Assembly (NCBI GenBank): GCA_006176705.1
Contig: QRFJ01004990.1
Coordinates: 1 to 64,000, forward strand
Source: Cocos nucifera
Taxonomy: Eukaryota > Streptophyta > Magnoliopsida > Arecales > Arecaceae
Length of the DNA: 64,000 nucleotides
Direction: 5' to 3'
The position numbers were made by a program, and so were the translations under genes. How positions within the stretch are numbered: the stretch's first letter is position 1; every line of letters starts with the position of its first letter. This document shows, one piece after another, positions 57,225 to 64,000 of the stretch. The notes under the pieces are model-generated. The model had not been told where the DNA came from. It ran no database searches and saw only the letters and a list, made by a program, of their open reading frames with translations.

Positions 57225-59456
57225 TGTTAGATATGTGCACTAGAAGCCAGATTGGCTAACACTTGTAATACACTTCTAAGGATAATTTTATAATTTTGAC
57301 TATAAATTAATAAAAAGATTATTTTTTGTCATAGTATGTATTTAAAGTGTATGTAATACATCCTTTGAATTAATGATAATGATAATTCATATTTTCAAAG
57401 AGTTGAAAATTTAAGACATGATTTTTCATAATTAACTCATAAACTGCTTCCGACCATAGGATCATCATGAGGATGGTGATTGATTTGGAAGGTTGGTGTA
57501 TGATCGCTTTCTTTGAGTAGATGAGTCTTGAGTCTATGATGTGGAGACACCGAAGTAAGAGTATAGGTACTCGTTAGAGAATTAGGGCACTGAGTGTGAC
57601 CACCTCGAGCATTCATAAGGAAGTCTATCTTTTCATCAATGACTGGCTCAATATTGCAATAGTGTGTCTGGTTCTTTGACCTGAGGTACATCAATAATTC
57701 ACCTTGAGGGTATTGTAGTTTGAGTACACCATAACTCGATCTCCTAGCCATTCAAAATCCTGAGGTGTATGTTGGCTGTAGTACGTTCATTGTAGGAATT
57801 AGATTGCACCAAGAAGGGATCTATCTACCTCGATAGATGAGGAGTAGCCCTATGATGATCATGAGAATTGAGTCCATAGGCTCATGGCTATGGTAGAGTG
57901 AAGATGATAGAAAGAGTTTCTATAAAGGATTTCACATAGGACTCGGATCGAATGATTAATTCATATGATGGATATTGGGTTTGACGATTTCACCTTAACC
58001 CTAATCCTGTGGGAGCTCAAGATAGAAGAACACAATTATATAGGTAGCTACATCGAAAGGTTCACCTTTAGTTCTGATGGGTTGCCACCATATACTGTTA
58101 GGTGTCACTGGTGGATTTTGGGAGCAATTAGAATGATTTTGATGATCGATCATTCTAATTGTATGAATCAAAAAAGTTCTGATCCATTGAAAGATGTTTC
58201 GATGATGTCGATGATGGAGATCATGACATATCTCATTACCATACAAAACTCAACCTAACTGGGTCACACAATCAAGAGTTTGGGTCTAGATATCATCAAT
58301 TGAGCTAATTGAGTTTGATTGATTTGGATTAGATCCAATCATGTTCAAGATAATCATGCTAGCACATGATTGAGCCTGATTTTCTCCTTCTGTAATTTTT
58401 TTGATTCATCGCAACCCAGTCAAATTTGATTTGACTTATTTCTATATCTTGAATAAGTTTATTTTCATCTAACTAGAATAAGTCCAGGTCAGATTAATTA
58501 TGAAAATTAAATTCATTCCTAGTGCAATTGGACTAGGGTTAATAGTTAACCCAATTGAGAGAATTGAGGGTCACATGATCAGAGAATTTTAAAAATTTTT
58601 TTAGAAATTATTTTGCTATACTTTTTGGATATGTGATAGGAAACAAGTTATGTTTTGGGTGTACAAATTTTTGTGATTTTTGGAGGTTTCTAGGCTAGGT
58701 TTTGATAGAGTTTGATTTGGATCAAACTCTTGAGGAAAGAGTCCTAGACACACATGGACTCTTCCTTATCCTTTCATACGCCATCTTCCAGATGGATTTT
58801 TGGCATCAAAACTAGATGGGATCTAGGGGTTTTCATGAAGATCTTGTCCAAGAGTCCCAATAGTCAAATTAATAAGGTTTTTGATCAAAAAGGGACTCTT
58901 TATGATGCTATATCTAGTATAAGAACTCTTCTCACAAAATTGCCTCAACAAAATTTATTTTTTCCATATCCAAAGGAGCCTTTCCTCTGATATCCATGCC
59001 CCCTCTATCCTCTCTTTTTTTCTCTTCTACCTACCTAAAAAGTTAGGCATAAATCTGAGTTGAAGGTCCAACATTTTTGGTACAAGATTTAGCATCTACG
59101 CGATGGTGTTCGTGAGGTGAATAGGTTGCCCTCATAAGTTATTTTGAAGGCTTTTCAAATTAGATCCAGATCTAATTTTTGGAGAAGAGATTTACGAGGA
59201 GAGGCCAGGTGTGTGTGTGGCTCCTTCCAGAACCTCAAGAATCAACATGATCATCGCAGGATAATTAGATTACCAAATTAGGTACTTGAAATTAAATTTG
59301 ATTTAATTATATTTTTAACTTTTAATACCATATCTTTATGATCAGACTCAAAAAGTCTCAGATCTGATTATGATTTTAGAAAATAATTTTTAAAATATTC
59401 CTTCAGATCCAATTAGATCTAAATGATTCTGTGCTAGAAAATAGGTTTTTCCTTCA
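57225..59456 (+). repeat. Copia-2b 3' LTR
   Basis: It starts TGTTAGATATGTGCACTAG and ends GTTTTTCCTTCA; 2,232 bp. It aligns along its whole length with 49131-51382, but lacks a short piece near 59190 (GATATTCAGATCC...GGATATCGG in the 5' copy). It is followed by CTACA. Confidence 0.93.
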
Positions 59457-59627
59457 CTACACCGCTACCACCTAGTTCGAAAGATCATGGATCAAGATGA
59501 CGTCGACCTTCAGAAGATCGATGGAAAGAAGAACCTGACTAACCCCTTCAGTAAAGCCTTGGTGATAAAGAAGTTCAACAACCATAAGTCAAAGATGGAT
59601 ATTAGATATTATGCCGAGTGGCTTTAG
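59457..59627 (+). pseudogene. Copia-1 pol: RNase H C-terminal end, after copia-2b
   Basis: The frame reads RYHLVRKIMDQDDVDLQK, then IDGKKNLTNPFSKAL, and ends DIRYYAEWL before TAG (59625-59627). It is the direct continuation of the copia-1 RNase H that stops at 49130, and it matches the end of the copia-2b RNase H (QRFHLIYDYLEKDYVEVKRVD). No stop lies within it. The polypurine tract AAGTGGGAGT is at 59631-59640. Confidence 0.93.
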
Positions 59628-59640
59628 GATAAGTGGGAGT

Positions 59641-59985
59641 TGTTAGAAAATATGTTTCAAAGCCAATCTTCAGCCTGTTGACAGTTAAGCTATCTTGTAA
59701 TCATAATTAATTTATTAATAAATAAAATAAATATTTTAGCATTTTCATCATAAAGTCTACATCTTCTAATGAACTTCATTATTGTGATGAAGTCCTTAGG
59801 ACTATTTAGTTTCGATAAAGAGAGGATTTATTGATTAGTCCTTAAATAGTTAATGATCACATGATACGTTGTTAATTAGGATGACATTATTTATCAAGCA
59901 TCGGTCATTGTATGCTATATAGGTTGGTTGTCCTCTTAACCAAGAAGTGTGGAGACATTGGTATGGCATACAAGTGAGATGTAAG
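59641..59985 (+). repeat. Copia-1 3' LTR, 5' part only
   Basis: It starts TGTTAGAAAATATGTTTC and follows the 5' LTR to GTGAGATGTAAG, where it is cut by an opposite-strand LTR. It contains the undisturbed site of the solo LTR (GTTAA, 59871-59875). The remaining 2.1 kb of this LTR are not in the window. Confidence 0.9.
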
Positions 59986-62572
59986 TGGTGAGAAATATGT
60001 AGGATTTCTTGCATGAATTTCAAAATATTTTGGAAAAATAATGCAGCAGAACATATAGATTAAACCATTTAATCTATAAATACATGTAATCTAATTACTA
60101 AACCTTACATCTAGGACCTATAACATGTCAAATTACATTCTAAATCTAAAAATAAAAGGATTTGGTATTGATCAAATCAATATCCTAGATCTAGAATGAT
60201 TCTAGATCTGAAACCTAGATCGCATCTAGGTGAGAGAAGAGATCAAATCTCTTACCTTGCATGGGTCGAGAGCTCCATGATTGATTTTTGTTGTTGTCTT
60301 TAGAGCTGTACATATGTTCGGCCTCTATAGGTGATCGATACGAGGCTATAACAAAATCGAAGGTTCGTTGAACGAAGATCCGCGCAAAGTGCTAGCTTCT
60401 CGTAGATCTCTCTGAATAATTAATCTAAAATTTATTCTTTAGATCTCTTAGATATTCCAAGACATGAAAAATAATAGAAGGATTAGGATAGAAATCCAAT
60501 CTTTGGATTTTCAAAAAATCAAAAATTAAATATATTAGAAAAGGGTCCTAAGAGAAGATAAGTCTTCTCTTTCAGGACATCAATGACTGATGTTCTGAAA
60601 AAATCCTTATGCTAGGACAAAGAAAAGTCCTTCTCTCCTAGGCTTTTCTCATATTTCTAGATCTCACACACTCTAATTTTTCTCATAGAAAAATCATATA
60701 AAAATATAGAGAAGAAGGGTTCTCAAAGAAATCCTAAGAAAAGACATTCTTCTCTTTTCCTTCTCTCATCAAAACATGATCAAATCATGTCCAAAATTGA
60801 TCTTCGTGCCTCAACATCTTGGAGCACAGATCCCCATGCCCTCATTCTCTCTCTCTTAGATTTTTATCATATAAAAATAACTCAAAAATAAAGGACAAAG
60901 ATTTTTAAATAAAATCATAAGAGAAGACAATCTTCTCTCTTACTTTGTCTCTTTAAGACATCAACCTTTGATGTCATAATTAAAGGCTCTTCTCCAAGAT
61001 TTTTTGGCACCCCAAAACCCCATGCCCTCAACCTCTTTCTCATCTATTTTTTATGGAAAATTTTAGAATTTTTTATGCTCAAAAATAATGGAAGGAGGCA
61101 TCTCCTAACAATCCATGGAAAACTAGGTCAAACCTAGTCAAATAAGGACATAAAAGAGGAATTTGGGTTGGATGCCTCCCCCTAAAAAATTGGCATGAAC
61201 CCCTTCTCATTCCACATACAAAACTAGGAATAAAGGGGTGACAAGAAAGAGAAGGCATGGGAATGTTGGTGCAAGAGAGGGAGGGAGTTTGAGAGATCTT
61301 GGACTCTATCATATAGAGTTCAAATCACAACAACTTTCCTATATTTGACCAAGTCAAATATCATTTGAAATCCACCAGATATTGGGGCATGGGATGGCTT
61401 CTTTAAGTGAAGAATAATTCATGTTAACTTCTGAAATTAAAAGTGGATTATGGACTTTAAAGGTGGTGCAAGAAAGGAATGAGAGTCCCAGTCCAACTGG
61501 GACTCTTTATGTTTGACTAGGTCAAAATTATTTTGAACCTAAATCAAAACTAATTAAAATTAGGTTAAATGCAATCTAATTGAGAGTGATCCTAATCTAA
61601 TTATAAGCTTAATTAAATCAAATTAAATTATATTTAATTTTAATTTAAATACTAACTTAATTAGGAATTAGGTACACTCAAATTCTAGTCCAACTAGAAA
61701 TTATTTTTTTCTTACAATTGGCTTATCCAATAAATCAATTAAACTTAATCTAATTAAGTCCAAATCAATTTTAATTAAATCTAATTCAATTAGACTTGAT
61801 CTTAGCCTAATCACTCAATCAAATTGAGCCAATTAGCAATCCAATTGCTGATTAATCCTCCTGCAATACTTGTATTAGGTCAAACATCAATTACATTAAA
61901 TGTTTGACCTTAGAACAATTCTTAATCATCAATTAACCATCTGATTAAGTTACAACTTCTTATGTGTGTGATCCTATAGATTCGAATCTAGGCCGATAGC
62001 ATAGTAACCAATTTCTGTACTAGTCGAAGTAACCATTTAGCAATGGTTTCCGACGTCCAGAAAGATCGAATGTATGCAAAGCAACATTCTTAAAACCTTG
62101 GCCCATGGTTACCGTATAATTCATCTCTTTAATCAATAATGCTCAAGATGACTTTGAGTACTCTGTCAACACTCATACAAGTCATATCTATTGTGTCTCA
62201 AAATTTTGCAAATTTCGTGACTCCTCACGAGGATTACCCAGTTCTAGGTTTTGCTAAATTGAAATACAACCTTCCCAAAGTTAATCAGAAGTGGTCAGTC
62301 CCATCTTGACTCACATACCAACCTCACAAGTACTTGACTATATTCAAAAATCTTTTGAATTTATATTAGAAATACAGATAGTTCGGCATCAAAGTATAAT
62401 GAGTTGCTTGCAAGTCATCATGGTGATCTCAGATCGAAGGGACACTTATATCCATTAGCCTTAGCTAGCCACTCTTGACAATAATGTGCTACATTGATCA
62501 TGTTCAATGTAAATGTACTCCTATATCTCATCTGGATGCCATACCAATGTCTCCATATCACTTGGTTATGAG
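59986..62572 (-). repeat. copia-1-type LTR, opposite strand, 3' end intact
   Basis: The plus strand begins TGGTGAGAAATATGTAGG (the LTR 3' end on the minus strand). It continues as the reverse complement of the copia-1 LTR, for example GGATTACCCAGTTC...GAAATACAA near 62230-62270 and TTGCTTGCAAGTCATC at 62404. It ends at 62572 within the LTR (CTTGGTTATGAG, reverse of CTCTTAACCAAG) at a copia-2 LTR end. The bases before it are GTAAG (59981-59985). Frames inside (61079-61312 and 62418-62609) are not supported as genes. Confidence 0.85.
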
Positions 62573-64000
62573 TGAAGAAAAAATCATGATTTTTCGGGGT
62601 CAGGTTCATTCAGATCTGATTGGATCGAGAGGCATATTTCAAAAATTTTCTCTTGGATCCTAATCAGATCTGACATTTTTTAGATCTAATAAATAAAAAA
62701 ATTAAATTAAATTAAATCTGAATTAGTTTTACCTTGTTATGGGTAATCTGATTACCCATTGATGATCTGCTGATGGCTTGAGGTTCTAGATCTAGCCACG
62801 CAAGCACCTGGCCTTTATCGGTATCCACCTGGGCTGGATCTAGAGATGTTCTTCTTCTCTTTCTTTTCTCCAAAAATCAAATCTAGATCTGATTTGGAGG
62901 ATCTTCAAAACTCCTTCTGAAGATCAGTAGTCATCTCTACAGCAGTGCTGCCTTCTTCCTTTCTCGTCAGGCTTTTCTTGCCTAAATTGCACTAATCTGA
63001 AGTCCAACTATCCTTGGGCGTGGAGAGGAGATAGATGGCCTGAGGGTGGCATAAAAAAAGAGAGGGACAGCCTTGGGGCATGGCTAGGAGACTAGTCTCT
63101 AGAAAGTGGGCACAGACATGTCTTTATATAGACCCTTCTGTGCCATGCAGTGCCACATCACCTGGGCCAATCATGTTGCTTCGTTTAATCAGATCTAAAT
63201 CTGATTGGTGCGATGACATCATCTGATCCAATCAGATGAGAGACCCATAGATTCATCCTAAGGTGGCACCTAAAACTAGTTAAAGTCTATAGGTGAGGGT
63301 CACCTAGTTTGAATTCAAGAAGCAACCTAGAGTCCCATCCGTATGGAACTCCAGGCGTCCCTATCCATGTGTGCACGCCATCCTAGGCATGCACCTCCTC
63401 CTTTCCAATTTCTAGGAAAGGGACAAGCCCCTATCTTCTCTCCAATAAGTGCATGACACATGGGTAGATGTCTAAGGATCAAAGGTCAATGTTTGACCAA
63501 AGTCAACGGATAAGAATTAGCAGGTGATGGAAAATGGTAGGTGTTATCTTAAATTTTTCTCATAAATTAAGACAAGCCTTTTCTGACCTGGACAAGCTCC
63601 AGTCAGACCAGAAAGGTACCTGAGTGAGCACAAACTCATTTGGCTCAATCGAGATAACTTTTAATGATAGAAAAAGGAGAATGTTAGATTCAATCATGTG
63701 CTAGCACGATTTTCTTGAACCTAATTGAATCTAATTTAAATCAATTGAACTAGGTTAGTTCAATCGATGATATCTAGATCCAAATTCTTATTTGTGTGAT
63801 CCAGTTAGGTTCAGTTCTGTATGGTAATGGGATATGTCATGATCTCTATCATCGACATCATCGAAACTCCTTTCGATGGATCAGAACTCTTCTGATTCAG
63901 ACAACTAGAATGATCGATCATCTAAATCATTCTAATTGCTCTCAAAATCCACCAGTGACACCTAGCAGTATATGGTGGCAACCCATCAAAACTAAAAATG
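62573..64000 (-). repeat. copia-2 LTR, opposite strand, cut by window edge
   Basis: The plus strand begins TGAAGAAAAAATCATG, the reverse complement of the LTR 3' end (...TTTTTCTTCA). It runs as the reverse complement of copia-2 through the CTAGCACGATTTTC block (63701) to the edge. The 5' part of the LTR is outside the window. The insertion is in the copia-1-type LTR 59986-62572. Confidence 0.9.

Larger units (their letters stand above)
49131..59456 (+). mobile_element. Copia-2b: full-length Ty1/copia element
   Basis: It spans 10,326 bp with LTRs of 2,252 and 2,232 bp, primer site (51385-51396), gag-pol (53290-57210) and polypurine tract (57211-57224). It is flanked by CTACG/CTACA. It is the only element in the window with both LTRs and its target duplication complete. 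In the first 240 bp the two LTRs differ at about one base in ten by eye, so insertion was not recent. All coding regions carry stops, so it is defective. Confidence 0.95.
29421..59985 (+). mobile_element. Copia-1: host Ty1/copia element carrying three later insertions
   Basis: The 5' LTR is 29421-33584, the leader 33585-45351 (split by CACTA), gag-pol 45352-49130 resumes at 59457-59627, and the 3' LTR is 59641-59985 (cut). The insertions are a solo copia-2 LTR (29660-31323), a CACTA element (about 34343-44176) and copia-2b (49131-59456). Without them the element would be about 10 kb. The order protease-integrase-RT-RNase H is that of Ty1/copia. All frames are broken. Confidence 0.88.

Noticed and set aside
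62418..62663. Frames on both strands around 62418-62663 as a gene spanning the LTR junction
   Set aside because: They cross the border between two LTR fragments at 62573 and have no homology.
1..64000. tRNA, rRNA, snoRNA, organelle insert, CRISPR array or host gene
   Set aside because: Looked for on both strands. The TGGTATCAGAGC-like sites are retroelement primer-binding sites, not tRNA genes, and no host gene family was recognised.

Overview
This is nuclear plant DNA made almost entirely of transposable elements. I see no host gene, rRNA, tRNA, CRISPR array or organelle insert. AT-rich composition, plant-type Ty1/copia and Ty3/gypsy (Tat-like) elements, a CACTA transposon and intron-bearing transposon genes point to a large angiosperm genome. 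A monocot, perhaps a palm, fits my impression, but the sequence does not prove it. Every coding region is broken by stops, frameshifts or insertions, so genes are reported as pseudogenes. The family names copia-1, copia-2 and copia-3 and gypsy A, B and C are mine.

Left block (1-15401), minus strand. A copia-2 LTR fragment (1-1147) is followed by gypsy A. Gypsy A holds an antisense, intron-bearing Transposase_28-like ORF (1148-4090), then RNase H, RT, protease and gag read leftward. Its gag is split by a solo copia-2 LTR (7283-9569) with a perfect AGAGG target duplication. A broken gypsy A 5' LTR (to about 11270) abuts a truncated sister, gypsy B (11271-15401), whose LTR carries a 45-bp tandem array.

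Middle block (15402-26607). The right part of a copia-1-type LTR (15402-17434) and the left part of another (20268-20697) flank a 2.8-kb unclassified stretch. Two gypsy LTR pieces then lie head to head (20698-21360) and lead into gypsy C on the plus strand. Gypsy C runs through gag, protease, RT, RNase H and integrase and is cut in its integrase at 26607 by a copia-2 element.

Right block (26608-64000). This is a nested stack. Copia-2a (26608-29420) is interrupted by copia-1 (29421-59985). Copia-1 contains a solo copia-2 LTR inside its 5' LTR (29660-31323, GTTAA duplication). It also contains a CACTA transposon (about 34343-44176) that itself carries a copia-3 fragment, and a full-length copia-2b (49131-59456) inserted in its RNase H region. 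The copia-1 3' LTR is cut at 59985 by an opposite-strand copia-1-type LTR, which is in turn cut at 62573 by an opposite-strand copia-2 LTR running off the window.

The coding parts encode gag (particle), protease, integrase, RT and RNase H for the retroelements and an accessory Ptta/En/Spm protein for the CACTA element. None looks able to act alone. I did not find a convincing new biological system. The most unusual points are the head-to-head gypsy LTRs with divergent TATA boxes, two LTRs broken at the same internal site, the long palindrome in the CACTA element, the duplicated hairpins in the copia-1 leader and the antisense spliced ORF of gypsy A.
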